Below the pieces are notes generated by a model. The model worked only from the letters and a program-made list of their open reading frames with translations, was not told the DNA's origin and made no database searches. Of a DNA stretch of 64,000 nucleotides, positions 36,137 to 46,800 are shown in pieces. Source of the stretch: Candidatus Uabimicrobium amorphum (lineage in GTDB: Bacteria; Planctomycetota; Uabimicrobiia; Uabimicrobiales; Uabimicrobiaceae); assembly GCF_009002475.1 (NCBI RefSeq), contig NZ_AP019860.1:5222501-5286500 (forward strand), written 5' to 3'. The position numbers and the translations under genes are program-made. Numbering within the stretch: the first letter of the stretch is position 1; every line of letters begins with the position of its first letter.

Positions 36137-37762
36137 TTATTTGTTGTCTTCCGCAGGTTTGTCCGCAGGAGCTTCTTCTGCAGGCTTGTCCGCAGGAGTT
36201 TCTTCCGCAGGTTTGTCCGCAGGAGTTTCTTCTGCAGGCTTGTCCGCAGGAGCTTCTTCCGCAGGTTTGTCCGCAGGAGCTTCTTCCGCAGGTTTGTCCG
36301 CAGGAGCTTCTTCCGCAGGTTTGTCCTCTACTTTTTCTTCAAAGATACGTTTGGGAAAAAGTTTATTGTGATCGTCTTTACTAATTGCAGTAAATGGCTG
36401 ATTGGCATCTATTCCGATGTACACGCCACTCGTTACAGCGGATACTTTACCACCAGAGAAAATAGAGTGTTTATTTCCGTCTTTTAAAGTGACTTGTAGT
36501 TGATTCTTCGGAGCTTCCAAACCTAGAGCAGTTTTGTCTGTGGTGTCGGTATAGTCTTCAGGTGTTATTTTACTCACTGTTTGCACAAGATTTTTCACAA
36601 CGTCTTGATCTAGCTCTTTACCTTGTGTATCTGCCTTCCAGTTATTACCATCCTTAGTTAAGGACACTTTTGTTTGGGCGGTGGTGACGTCGATCTGTGT
36701 GATATCATCTTTTTGAATCGTTAAGCTTGGTAGTTCGAATATGTCACTACCCTTTTTGAAAATTTCTTCGAAACGCCATTTTTCCAATTTGTAAACTAGA
36801 TTGGGATTGCTCTCTAAATAACAATAACCCTCTCCATCTGGATTGGGGTGGCTTCCAAGAATAACATGCTTTGTTGTTTCACCCAAAGATACTTCCAAAC
36901 GAAAAGTGGGTTGATCTAAACCGTAGTCTTTCTTTTTTGTCGGATCAACACAGTCAGAAATTTTGCACTCCGCAAGAATGTCGTCAAACATATTGGTTCG
37001 GTAAGAGTCTTTGAAATCGCGACCGAATCCACCCGATGTCAATTTCCAAGCATATACTTTTTTCTTTGACTTCTTTGGTTTTTCTTGCTCGTCTTGTTCT
37101 TCTCTTTGGTCCTTCTGGGTCTTGACTTCTTCTTTACTAAGAACAAACTGTTTGTCTGGATAGGTTAGGGCCAGTCTTGTGGCCTTGTTTTTATCTACCT
37201 TCAGTATAACTTTCTCTATCCATGTGTCTTGACGAATATCGTTGTTATCTCTTGCAAGGTCTAGTTTGGAACGCAATTCTCCACCTACACGATAGACATT
37301 GTCGCTATCACTAAAGCGTAAAAAACAACTTTCTTGGTCAATACCTTTGCCGAATAGAAAGTGTTGTTTCTTTTCTCCACGTTCTACGACTAAATGAAAG
37401 GCGCCTTTGTCGGTGACTTGGTATTTTTCATGGAAATCTTTGTTACTGGAGCGAAGTTCGCCAAAGGCACGCTTGAATATTTCCATGAATTCGTAAATCT
37501 TTTTTTCGTTTGCTGGTGCGTTATACTGCGATGTAACAAGCCACTTACCATCTTTGTGACTGATTGCGACCTTTTCGTCACTTTTACTACCGTCATATAA
37601 AACGATGTTGGTAACATCGGAGATTAGAAAGTCATCGCCCAAAACTTTTTTGGCATCAGCTTGTTCTATAACACTAGGTGTACTTTGCATATTTTTTTTA
37701 ACTAGAATACCTACCGCAAGTACAACAGTGATTGTTGATAGCATCACGAGTTTATTATTCAT
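36137..37762 (-). CDS. DUF4340 protein, partner of the GldA/GldFG transporter
   Basis: A 541-residue protein with one N-terminal membrane segment (about 5-22). Two DUF4340 repeats follow: ISDVTNIVLYDG...HKDGKWLVTSQYNAPANEKKI and LTIQKDDITQIDVTTAQTKVSLTKDGNNWKA. A highly charged Lys/Glu linker lies near residue 220. The C-terminus is six copies of a 9-residue PAEEAPADK repeat. DUF4340 proteins regularly follow GldF-GldG-type ABC genes, as here, and are predicted to sit on the outer face of the inner membrane. Their biochemical role is unknown. Confidence 0.88.
   Translation of the reverse strand: MNNKLVMLSTITVVLAVGILVKKNMQSTPSVIEQADAKKVLGDDFLISDVTNIVLYDGSKSDEKVAISHKDGKWLVTSQYNAPANEKKIYEFMEIFKRAFGELRSSNKDFHEKYQVTDKGAFHLVVERGEKKQHFLFGKGIDQESCFLRFSDSDNVYRVGGELRSKLDLARDNNDIRQDTWIEKVILKVDKNKATRLALTYPDKQFVLSKEEVKTQKDQREEQDEQEKPKKSKKKVYAWKLTSGGFGRDFKDSYRTNMFDDILAECKISDCVDPTKKKDYGLDQPTFRLEVSLGETTKHVILGSHPNPDGEGYCYLESNPNLVYKLEKWRFEEIFKKGSDIFELPSLTIQKDDITQIDVTTAQTKVSLTKDGNNWKADTQGKELDQDVVKNLVQTVSKITPEDYTDTTDKTALGLEAPKNQLQVTLKDGNKHSIFSGGKVSAVTSGVYIGIDANQPFTAISKDDHNKLFPKRIFEEKVEDKPAEEAPADKPAEEAPADKPAEEAPADKPAEETPADKPAEETPADKPAEEAPADKPAEDNK
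36140..36319. repeat. 27-bp coding tandem repeat (PAEEAPADK)
   Basis: Six near-identical 27-bp units encode PAEE(A/T)PADK at the extreme C-terminus of the DUF4340 protein, ending in a truncated PAEDNK. A Pro/Ala/Glu-rich tail of this sort is usually an extended spacer or a surface-exposed flexible arm. The repeat also creates false open frames on the opposite strand. Confidence 0.92.
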
Positions 37763-37826
37763 TGTTTATCCCTTTACTCAGTTGAAACTGTACAAATGTG
37801 TGTCGTAAAATGAGCTAGTTGCTTTG

Positions 37827-37858
37827 ATGCTAGTGGACATTAAAAGTCCCACTAGCAT
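37827..37858 (-). terminator. Stem-loop between gldFG and the DUF4340 gene
   Basis: ATGCTAGTGG and CCACTAGCAT pair across a 12-nt loop that itself contains a GAC/GTC pair. It lies 9 nt downstream of the gldFG stop and 65 nt before the DUF4340 start, so it may reduce read-through (partial terminator) or stabilise the upstream mRNA. Confidence 0.65.
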
Positions 37859-37866
37859 ATTTGGAA

Positions 37867-40365
37867 CTACATAACACTCATTGTGTATTGATCGCGAGTA
37901 ATACGACGTACTTGCAAGCGCAAAATACCAATAATAACGATGAGAAGTGGTATTATGAAATAATTTAGCACTTTCCAGAACGTTTTATCGCTGTCGGAAA
38001 TTTTACTAATGGCGCGTGCGGATATTTTCTTACTGCGAATACTTGACAGTTCTCCACCTGTGGTTAGTACATCTACCCCATTGCGGAATAAATCGAGACT
38101 GTGTTGTAAGAAAGTCTGACTAAACATTTTGGCACAACCGACCACAAGCAATTTTCCTTCCGCAGGTTTTGCATCGCGTACGGGTGTATCTGGAGCTGGA
38201 GGTGTAAATTGATTGGGGTTGCGCTGTGGTTCTTTGGGCCACTCTGGCATCTCTTGTTTGGCGTCAGGAAATTGTCCTTCGATAAGAGCCATCAGAGGGT
38301 ATGAGGTAAGTCCTTGATCGGGAGCATTGCGATTTTCACGAGTTAGGACGGTGGTTTTGGGAACTTTCCATGCTCGATCACTAGTCGTCATCAAAACCGA
38401 TGATTTTAGCTTATTTTCCTTGATGGTTTCGTCTTCGACTTCTAAAGCAGAACCCCATAGGTAAACAATTTGGTCAATACGGTTTGTAATAGGACTGCTC
38501 TGTTGCATAAAATCACGCGTGACAATAATATGAGTTGGCATGTCTACTTGTAAACCAAACATTCCTGCAAATGGATTTTCTTGTGTGGCTTGTTGTTGTA
38601 CAGTCAATACAAAGTTGTTAGAGTCCATAAGAACTTCTTCGTCTACTTTGATTCCATACTGACCTAACCACTCATTTACTTGTGGATCGTATGGCTGACG
38701 TGTAATTTCTAGTTCTCTATCCTTTAAGCGGTAGTCGTACTCGTAGTTTTGTACAGCGAGAAGTACATTTTTACCATTGTGAAGTGCACGGGAGATTTCC
38801 CATTTTTGACGTTCGTTTAGTTTACGTGGAGCGAGTACTACCATTGTGTCAAATTCTTCTGGAAGTGGACTTCTCTTTGTAAGATCCACTCTCTTTACTT
38901 CGTAACCATCATAGTCGAGAAGTCGTTGGATAACATCAAACTCACTTGGCGGAATAGGTTGCCCCATCTGACGCATAATGGGAATCATCGATGGATCTAT
39001 ACCGGACCTTGGGGCGACCAATGCTACGGTAGCCTTTTCACTTGTTTGGCGATAAACGATCGTCATGACTTGGTATTCCAACTCTTCAAGAGTTTGTGGA
39101 ACAACGCGTGGAATGTATTCTTCCTTTTTGTCCATGTAGGCAATACCCATAGAAGAGTAAATAAGCTGGGTACTTTGCTTTGTCGCTTCTCCCAACGCAA
39201 TCTGGAAAGGCTGTACACCTTTTTTCATCAAGGATCTTTCCAATGACTCTTCATCGCGCTGACGTTTTTTCTCTGACTCGTCATCTTCATCTTGTACAAG
39301 GCGTTGTGTATGCATATGCACAACAGAAAATTTCATCTTGCCACCGCTGACGATGCGCATCTCTTCTAATTTATCGGCAACTTGTTGTTGTAGATTTTTT
39401 AATTGGATGGGGAGTTCTTCTTTTGGACTTATGTACAACTTCACTACAACATTACCTTCTAGAGAAGTTAAAATTTTCTCTGTCGCAGGAGAAACTGTGT
39501 GTATTTTGTCTTCGGTGACGTCTAAACGACCAACCGCCAGTCCTTCAAGTAAGTAATTGGAGAAAACTCCGATAAAGCAACATAATATAAAAGAGGTCGC
39601 AAAAGAAAGTTTGTGTCCTTTGCGACTACGACCTTCTAGGTACATACCGTTTAAAAACAGAAACAACACTGTCCACACTAAGAAATATACGAGTGAGGCT
39701 GTTGGAATGATTCCTTTGACAAAAGGTTCATAGTGTGCTGTTACGGTAAGAAAACTCTTTAATATCTGACCAACTTCCACTTCCATACCAGTACTAGACT
39801 TAATCATGGCATCAATACTTGCGATGATCATGTCAAGTCCAAAAATGTATAGGAAGAAGCATGCTCCCAGGGAGAGTACCGCAGCAACGATCTGGTCTTT
39901 TACCAATCCCGAAATGAAAATACCCACAGCGAGGAACAAAGCTCCGAGAAGTAGTGCTCCGATATAGGAAGAAAATATAATTCCCCAGTCAGGAGATCCT
40001 AATGCCCCAAGCATAATGGGAAGTGTTATTGTTCCGGCAAGAGAAATGGCAAAAAACGCCAAACTTGCAAAATACTTTCCTAGAACCAAATGCGTCGGTT
40101 CCATGGGAAAAGTGAGTAGCATTTCGATGGTGTTTTCTTTGCGTTCTTCCGCCCAAAGTCTCATTGTGACAAGCGGAACAAAGACAATTAGAATAAACGG
40201 TAGGGTTTGGAACATAATGCGCATGTTCGCAGAAGGGGCAGAAAAAAATGAAATTTGGTATAACCAAATATTTAGGGCCACAAACACAAATACGAAGATG
40301 TAGCCAATAGGAGAATTGAAGTACGTAGATAATTCTCGGCGAAAAACGGTAAATATGTTTCTCAT
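37867..40365 (-). CDS. GldF-GldG fusion: ABC-2 permease plus GldG-type extracytoplasmic domain
   Basis: An 832-residue protein. Residues 1-245 are an ABC-2 permease with about six helices (FRRELSTYFNSPIGYIFVFVFVALN, MRLWAEERKENTIEMLLTFPM), matching GldF. After another helix around 255-275, residues 280-790 form the GldG/IFT52-like substrate-side domain (VVVKLYISPKEELPIQLKNL, FDVIQRLLDYDGYEVKRVDL, ILLAVQNYEYDYR-like segment). One final membrane helix lies near 805-825. In Bacteroidetes GldF and GldG are separate proteins needed for gliding; the fusion form is widespread in other phyla and its cargo is unknown. The start overlaps the ATPase stop by 4 nt. Confidence 0.92.
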   Translation of the reverse strand: MRNIFTVFRRELSTYFNSPIGYIFVFVFVALNIWLYQISFFSAPSANMRIMFQTLPFILIVFVPLVTMRLWAEERKENTIEMLLTFPMEPTHLVLGKYFASLAFFAISLAGTITLPIMLGALGSPDWGIIFSSYIGALLLGALFLAVGIFISGLVKDQIVAAVLSLGACFFLYIFGLDMIIASIDAMIKSSTGMEVEVGQILKSFLTVTAHYEPFVKGIIPTASLVYFLVWTVLFLFLNGMYLEGRSRKGHKLSFATSFILCCFIGVFSNYLLEGLAVGRLDVTEDKIHTVSPATEKILTSLEGNVVVKLYISPKEELPIQLKNLQQQVADKLEEMRIVSGGKMKFSVVHMHTQRLVQDEDDESEKKRQRDEESLERSLMKKGVQPFQIALGEATKQSTQLIYSSMGIAYMDKKEEYIPRVVPQTLEELEYQVMTIVYRQTSEKATVALVAPRSGIDPSMIPIMRQMGQPIPPSEFDVIQRLLDYDGYEVKRVDLTKRSPLPEEFDTMVVLAPRKLNERQKWEISRALHNGKNVLLAVQNYEYDYRLKDRELEITRQPYDPQVNEWLGQYGIKVDEEVLMDSNNFVLTVQQQATQENPFAGMFGLQVDMPTHIIVTRDFMQQSSPITNRIDQIVYLWGSALEVEDETIKENKLKSSVLMTTSDRAWKVPKTTVLTRENRNAPDQGLTSYPLMALIEGQFPDAKQEMPEWPKEPQRNPNQFTPPAPDTPVRDAKPAEGKLLVVGCAKMFSQTFLQHSLDLFRNGVDVLTTGGELSSIRSKKISARAISKISDSDKTFWKVLNYFIIPLLIVIIGILRLQVRRITRDQYTMSVM

Positions 40366-41312
40366 GCTTTTTCTCCTTTCGCATTCACAGTCAGCGCCAG
40401 GAATACTTCTTCGAGAGTCAATGGATGGCGTTTAAGCTCTGTGAAGTTCCATGATTTCTCACGAACAAGTTTCGAAATGTCTGCGAGAGGATTTTTCTCG
40501 TTTGATGATTCAATAGTATAGACAATTTCGTCGTTTCGGTCCTGATGTTCTACTTTTTCGATATGATCTATTTCTTCCAGTGCTTTTTTTACGTCGTCGC
40601 TGCTAGTGTCTTTTTCCACCGCAAGTTGCAAGCGCTGATGCGCCAATGCTTGTTTGCGTATATCGGGAATGGTGCCATTTGCCACGATTTTTCCGCGATT
40701 GATGACAATGATGTGATCAGTGATTGCCTCAATCTCTTGTAATATGTGGGTGGAAAAAATAACGGTTTTTTCTTGTGCTAGCTCATTGATAAGAGCGCGG
40801 ATTTCTAAAATTTGATGAGGATCTAGACCACTAGTGGGCTCATCGAGGATTATAATCTCTGGATCGTGAAGCAGAGCTTGTGCCAATGCAGTTCTTTGCT
40901 TATATCCTTTGGATAATTCGCGGATTATCTTGCGGTACATCATTTTTAATCCACATTTTTCCACGACCCAATCCAAGCGTTTTTGTAAATTAAGACCATA
41001 CAATCCACGTGCGTTACCCACAAATCTTAGGTATTCGCAGACCTCCATATCCATATACAGGGGCAATTGTTCTGGTAAATACCCAATCATTTTGCGAACG
41101 GCAACAGGGTCTTTACGTACATCTTTCCCCGAAACATAGGCCGTTCCCATGGTTGGATAAATATATGATGTTAAAATTTTCAATGTTGTTGACTTACCTG
41201 CTCCGTTGGGACCGAGTAGCCCGATAACTTCGCCTTTTTTGATTTCAAAATTGGCTTTATCAAGAGCGGTTACTGGTCCATAAAGCATCGAAAGGTTTTC
41301 TGCTTGTATCAT
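40362..41312 (-). CDS. GldA-like ABC transporter ATP-binding protein
   Basis: A 316-residue ATPase. Walker A is LLGPNGAGKSTTLKIL, followed by IGYLPEQLPLYMDM, the signature LSKGYKQRTALAQAL, Walker B IIILDEPTSGLDPHQI and the switch His in STHILQEIEAI. It has a C-terminal extension of about 90 residues, normal for GldA/NatA-like ATPases. It is translationally coupled (ATGA) to the GldFG permease, and DUF4340 completes the operon. ATG 41312 has GGAAGG about 9 nt upstream; an in-frame TTG six codons earlier is unlikely because it precedes that site. Confidence 0.93.
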   Translation of the reverse strand: MIQAENLSMLYGPVTALDKANFEIKKGEVIGLLGPNGAGKSTTLKILTSYIYPTMGTAYVSGKDVRKDPVAVRKMIGYLPEQLPLYMDMEVCEYLRFVGNARGLYGLNLQKRLDWVVEKCGLKMMYRKIIRELSKGYKQRTALAQALLHDPEIIILDEPTSGLDPHQILEIRALINELAQEKTVIFSTHILQEIEAITDHIIVINRGKIVANGTIPDIRKQALAHQRLQLAVEKDTSSDDVKKALEEIDHIEKVEHQDRNDEIVYTIESSNEKNPLADISKLVREKSWNFTELKRHPLTLEEVFLALTVNAKGEKA

Positions 41313-41369
41313 TTCATGAACCTTCCACAAATATTAAATTCTAAAATAAAGTGTTTGTACAAAGTTGTT

Positions 41370-41378
41370 TGCTATACT
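41370..41378 (+). promoter_or_regulatory. Extended -10 promoter in divergent region
   Basis: TGCTATACT fits the extended -10 pattern and points toward the epimerase gene, though its start is 233 nt away. The 298-bp divergent region 41313-41610 otherwise contains T/A-rich runs and no gene. Confidence 0.4.
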
Positions 41379-41610
41379 ATAGTAACGCTTACATAAAAGC
41401 GTATTTTTACAAAAAAATGTTTTTGAAAAATGCTTCAAATAAAGTGCCAACTAATCGCGTTTTCTAGGTAACGCTTTGTAGAAGCTTATACAAACTAACA
41501 TTTTTTTTTCATTTTTTTTGGCGAACTCACATATTATCCAGCAATTGTATGTCAATTTGCCAGAGTTTTTTACAAAAATGTGCCTTGTTGACAGAATTCG
41601 AGGAGAAAGC

Positions 41611-42504
41611 ATGGAAATTTTACTTACGGGATCTAACGGCTTTGTTGGCTCACATTTACGGCAACATTTCACCGCGAACAACCACAGGGTCCGTCGATTA
41701 GTACGCTCACAACCTAAAGGGGATGACCAGTTTTTATGGGTTCCCGATCAACAAAAAATAGATGAAGAGGCGTTGAAAAACGTAGATGTTGTCGTTCATC
41801 TTGCTGGAGAAAACATTCTTGGGATGTGGACGCAAAAAAAGAAAAATGCCATCATGGAAAGTCGTCGCCAAAGTACACAACTTATTGCGCAAAAAATAAA
41901 TGAAATGTCACAGCCCCCCAAATTGTTAATCAATGCATCGGCCATTGGTTACTATGGTAACTGTGGAGACCAAATCGTTGATGAAACGGCTTCCAAGGGC
42001 AGTGGATTTCTTGCGGAAGTATGCGATGAGTGGGAAAAAGCAACGGCGCTTGCCGAAGAAAAAGGGGTACGCGTGGTAAAATTACGCATTGGTATTGTCC
42101 TTGGTACTGCCGGTGGACCACTGCAAAAAATGCTTCTTCCTTTCAAGTTAGGCCTCGGTGGACGTTTGGGAAATGGTAAACAGTACATGAGTTGGATCTC
42201 TATTGACGACATTGCCGGAATGGTGGATTACATTATCGAAAACGATAACGTGACGGGTGCGGTGAACGCTTGTGCCCCGAACCCCGTGACCAATCTAGAA
42301 TTGACCAAAACGCTAGGCAAAGCTTTATTTCGTCCAACAATATTTCCTGTGCCGCGCTTTCCTTTTAAGATAGTTGCCCGTGAAATGAGTGAAGAGGTTA
42401 TGTTCTCTAGTACACGTGCCACGCCAAAAAAAATCTTGGATGCTGGGTATGTTTTCCAGCATAATTATTTGCAAGAAGCTCTAAAACATTTGTTAAAAAA
42501 ATAG
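41611..42504 (+). CDS. NAD(P)-dependent epimerase, YfcH/TIGR01777 family
   Basis: A 297-residue SDR-type protein. The N-terminal nucleotide motif is LLTGSNGFVGSHL (GxxGxxG), followed by VVVHLAGENILGMWTQKKK and NASAIGYYGNCGD, the family's catalytic-site Tyr region. The C-terminal DUF1731-like part is EVMFSSTRATPKKILDAGYVF, characteristic of YfcH/SulA-type proteins. The substrate is unknown. ATG 41611 has AGGAG 6 nt upstream, whereas an earlier in-frame codon lacks one. Confidence 0.93.
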   Translation: MEILLTGSNGFVGSHLRQHFTANNHRVRRLVRSQPKGDDQFLWVPDQQKIDEEALKNVDVVVHLAGENILGMWTQKKKNAIMESRRQSTQLIAQKINEMSQPPKLLINASAIGYYGNCGDQIVDETASKGSGFLAEVCDEWEKATALAEEKGVRVVKLRIGIVLGTAGGPLQKMLLPFKLGLGGRLGNGKQYMSWISIDDIAGMVDYIIENDNVTGAVNACAPNPVTNLELTKTLGKALFRPTIFPVPRFPFKIVAREMSEEVMFSSTRATPKKILDAGYVFQHNYLQEALKHLLKK

Positions 42505-42577
42505 GCATTTTCTCCTTTTACGCGTTATAGTAAACAAAACGATGTTTAAAAGTAATTTTGCAAAGCAGGATAAATCA

Positions 42578-43864
42578 ATGAACAAAAATAAGGCCACCTT
42601 CCGCAAAGTAAAAATATCCATTGTATTTTGCGCGTTGTTTCTGATCGCGGGGATAACGGCAAATAATCTACTTGCTTTGTTGAAAAAAGAACCCGAGAAA
42701 GTTGAAAAAATACAAGCCTTTACCACTGTGAAGGTGCAAGAAATGTTGCGCGAAAATTATCGCGAAAAGATAAAAGGTTATGGCACGGTAGAACCAATAC
42801 TTGAAACAACAATTTCTGCCCAAGTGTCTGGCGTTGTCACCTGGATTTCGCCGCGTTTGCGTCGTGGGCAAGTGTTCAATGTGCAAGGTAAGCCGCAAAA
42901 GTTATTGCAGATCGACGATCGCGACTTACGGCAACAATTTATTTCCGCGCAAGCAAATTTGCAAAAAGCTCAGGCCGCGGTCAAGGCTTTAGAAATCGAA
43001 ACCTATGGTACAGAAAGTTTGCTCAACAACGCTAAAAAAGAGTGGCAAACTTCTAAGCGTGAGTTAAAAAGACTCAACAAATTGATTAAAGAGCGTGGAA
43101 TTTCCCCCAGCGAACTCGATCGTCAGGTTTTACAAACTTCGCAAAGCGAAAAAGAAGTACTGCGTTTAGACTGGCAGTATAAATCACAACTGAATAGTCG
43201 TGAACGCGTACTTGCAGACGTTGCCTTAGCCAAAGCACAGCTACAGCAAGTAAAAAATGATTTGCGTAGAACAACAATATATACGCCTTTTTCCGGTTAC
43301 ATTACCGATGTCCATGTCAACTACGGGACACGTGTTACACCGGGCACACCGTTACTACGCATTGTGAATACCGATAAAGTTGCGGTAGCTATTTCCGTGG
43401 CGGCTTCGCGGTATGGGCAAATACAGATGGGGGCAACAACAGATATCTCTTTAAACAGCGGTCGCACTTGGCGTGGAAAAGTGATTCGCATTCTTCCTGA
43501 CGTGGATACTCAGACGCGAACATTTCAGGTTTTCGCCGAAATTGACTACCAACAAATGATTATTCCCTCGGGAATTTTTGCAGTATGCTACGTGGAAGGC
43601 CTGATATTCGAAAATGTATTTGTGGTTCCGCGTACCGCGGTTATTGACGATTTTGTATTTGTGGCGCGCAGATTAACCAAATACAAAAACAAGGCCAAAG
43701 TGGAAAAAAGGCGTTTAAGTATCCGGGCAAGTACCTCGGAATACATGATCGTGGACGACGGTTTAAAAAACGGAGATGAGATTATCATCACCAATGTGGA
43801 AGAAATTTCCGAGGGTTCTAATGTCGGGATTTTTAGCGGTTATGAAACTTCTAAGCAGAGATAA
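42578..43864 (+). CDS. RND efflux periplasmic adaptor (membrane fusion protein)
   Basis: A 428-residue adaptor. An N-terminal anchor (about 12-35) is followed by the split lipoyl/barrel-sandwich domain (ISAQVSGVVTWISPRLRRGQ ... TTIYTPFSGYITDVHVNYGTRVTPGTPLLRI). A long coiled-coil hairpin with QLNSRERVLADVALAKAQL and ERGISPSELDRQ lies between, then a beta-barrel (ISLNSGRTWRGKVIRILPDVD) and a membrane-proximal domain. It links the RND pump that follows 9 nt later to an outer-membrane channel, which is not in the window. ATG 42578 has AGGA 8 nt upstream; ATG 42542 has none. Confidence 0.94.
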   Translation: MNKNKATFRKVKISIVFCALFLIAGITANNLLALLKKEPEKVEKIQAFTTVKVQEMLRENYREKIKGYGTVEPILETTISAQVSGVVTWISPRLRRGQVFNVQGKPQKLLQIDDRDLRQQFISAQANLQKAQAAVKALEIETYGTESLLNNAKKEWQTSKRELKRLNKLIKERGISPSELDRQVLQTSQSEKEVLRLDWQYKSQLNSRERVLADVALAKAQLQQVKNDLRRTTIYTPFSGYITDVHVNYGTRVTPGTPLLRIVNTDKVAVAISVAASRYGQIQMGATTDISLNSGRTWRGKVIRILPDVDTQTRTFQVFAEIDYQQMIIPSGIFAVCYVEGLIFENVFVVPRTAVIDDFVFVARRLTKYKNKAKVEKRRLSIRASTSEYMIVDDGLKNGDEIIITNVEEISEGSNVGIFSGYETSKQR

Positions 43865-43873
43865 GATAACAAC

Positions 43874-46800
43874 ATGAATTTACCTAAGTTTTCTGTTTCA
43901 AATAAAGTTGCGGTGAACCTGCTGATGTTGGGGATACTGTTTGGTGGGCTGTTTTTCTGGTTTACAATGATTCGCGAGTTTTTTCCGAACTTTAATTTGG
44001 ATAAACTCATTATTACGACACCTTTTCCGGGAGCGACACCGGAAGAGGTCGAAAAATCAGTCACGATAAAAATAGAGCGCGAAATAAAATCGGTGGATAG
44101 TATTGAAAATACTTCTTCGTCGATACTCGAAGGTGTTTCGATTACTACGGTAACTCTATATCCCTACGCAGATAAGGACAAAGTTCTTAACGATTTGCGC
44201 ACTAAAATTGATCAGATTAAAGCAGAGTTACCTCAAGATACCGAAGATACCGTTATCACAGAACTGAAGGCGACGATCCCCGTTATTTCGGTGATGGTGT
44301 ATGGTGACGTGGATGAAAAATCTTTGCGCCGTGCCGCCATCGATATTAAAGACGATTTACAAAGCTTTCCCGATATTTCTCAAGTATTCATTTCGGGTAT
44401 ACGCAACCAAGAAATTCGCATTCAAGTGCTTCCGGAAAAGCTTGAAGAGCTGGGGCTTACCTTTGCCGATGTAGGACGTAAGGTGGCGGCAATTAATTTG
44501 GATGTCCCTGGAGGACAGTTAAAGGGAACCAACAGCAATATTGGTGTACGTACAATTGCCGAGAGTAAAAAAGCGCGTGAATTAGAACAAATTGTCATTC
44601 TGAGTAACAGCCGTACAGGTGCTGTTGTTCGCTTAAAAGATATTGCCATCGTCGAAGAGGGCTTTGAGGATAAAATTGAAAAGGGACGTTTTGCGGGAAA
44701 GACGGCGTGTATGATTACGGTGATGAAAACGCCGGAGCAAGACGCATTAAAAATAGCGGACATCATAAAGGGATATATCAAAGAAAATCCTACGCGTCTT
44801 TCAGGGGCAGTAGAGATAGGTACGGCAAATGAATTGTCGCGGTTTATTACCCAACGTTTAGACTTGATGTTGCGTAGTGCCTTTTGGGGATCTTTTCTCG
44901 TACTCTTGTCCTTAGTGATATTTTTGGATATTTCCACAGCGCTGTGGGTGGTTCTGGGATTGGCCGTATCTTTTTTGGGAACGTTTGTGTTTATGGCTTT
45001 AATCGGTGTCACCATTAATCTGATGTCTCTATTTGCTCTCATTTTGGTACTAGGACTTGTGGTGGACGATGCGATTATTGTCAGTGAAAATATCTATGCG
45101 AGTATCCGCAAAGGTGACTTGGAGTGCAATGCTGCGGCGATTCGCGGAGCAAACGAAGTTTCCCTACCTGTCGTGGCAGCGGTGTTAACTTCTATCATTG
45201 CCTTTGCTCCCATGTTGTTTCTTGGTAAAGAAATCGGTGCTTTTCTCGGTGTGCTTCCCAAAGTGATGATTGCAGCTCTCGCCGTATCGTTATTGGAATC
45301 TTTTTTGATTCTCCCCGCGCACCTTGCACATGAAAAGAAAGAGCCGCGACGTTCCAATTTTATCGTCAACTCCTGGCATAAATTCCAAGAAATCAAGAAC
45401 ATCTTTCTCGAAATCACACTGCCGAATTTTGTGGCAGGTGTCGTGGATTTCTGTCTACGTTGGCGTTACATCACCGTGGCGGCCAGTATTGCTTTTTGTC
45501 TTGTTGTTATCGGAATGGTTCGTGGAGAATTGGTACCATTTGTCTTTTTGCAAAAAGTAGATGCCGAAACCCTCACTGTTGATCTAGAAATGGCGTCGGG
45601 GACGCCCGAGGAAATCACTTTAGCGATGATCAAGAGAATTGAGAAAGTGACATTGGAGATTCCCGAAGTCAAAAGCGCATTTTCGGTAATAGGAACGGCA
45701 TTTTCTGACCGTGGCCGCAAGACACCTAACGATCCCGCTACCGTTGGGCAGATTACCGTGGAATTAGTGGATTCCGATATTCGCGTTCGCGATAAAATGC
45801 GTAGCTCTTCGCAAGTGATTGCGGTTATTCGACGTAATATTGGGGAGATACCAGGGGCCAAAAAATTACTTTTACAAGAACAAGCGGGAGGTCCACAAGG
45901 AGCAGACATTGAAATACGTGTGAGTGGTGAGTCATTAGAAAAAATTGGCCAAGCGCTAGTATACATGAAAAATATTATTCAAGAAAAACAAGGGGTTCTT
46001 GAAGTCAATGACAACTTACAACGCGGTAAGCAAGAAATTCGTCTGCGTTTAAAAGACAGTGCTTACACCTTAGGTTTAACAACGTCGGATGTCGCTTTAC
46101 AGGTACGCCACGCCCTTTTTGGTTTTGAGGCGCAAAAATTACAAGAGAATAAAGAAGAAATTATTGTTCGCGTACTACTTCCAGAGGAACAGCGCAAAAG
46201 TATGAGTGATTTATCGGCATTGAAAATAGCCACGGCCACTGGGCAGCGCATTCCCCTAGAAGAAGTTGCGGAGATTTCGACGTCACGAGGTTACGCTTCT
46301 CTGTCGCGCTATGAAGGACAACGCGTTGCAACGATCACTTCCGAAGTGGACGAGGATGAAGTCAACTTGTCATCACTTACCGCAGCTTTGGAAAAAGATT
46401 TCTCCGATGTGAGCGAAAAATTTCCCGGAATTACTTTTTCCTTTGAGGGACAGAAAAAGCAAACCAGTGATTCCTTTGCCTCTTTGAATGTCGGTTTTCC
46501 AGCAGCGCTACTGATTATTTACGCGATTATTGCTAGTTTATTTAGCTCCTATTCACAGCCGCTTTTGATTATGATTGCCATTCCTTATTCTATTATTGGC
46601 GCGATTTTGGGTCATTTTATTATGCAAATGCCCTTTACGTTGTTGTCTATGATTGGCTGTGTTGCCCTTGCTGGAGTTGTGGTGAACGATAGTTTAGTTT
46701 TGGTCAGTATCATTAACGATACGCGTAAAGAAACGGATTCTCTTCACGAAGCGCTGCTTATCGGTGTTCGTCGTCGACTACGCGCTATTTTATTGACGAC

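Noticed and set aside
36131..36487. Plus-strand open frames over the PAEEAPADK repeat
   Set aside because: They are antisense by-products of the 27-bp repeat inside the DUF4340 gene.
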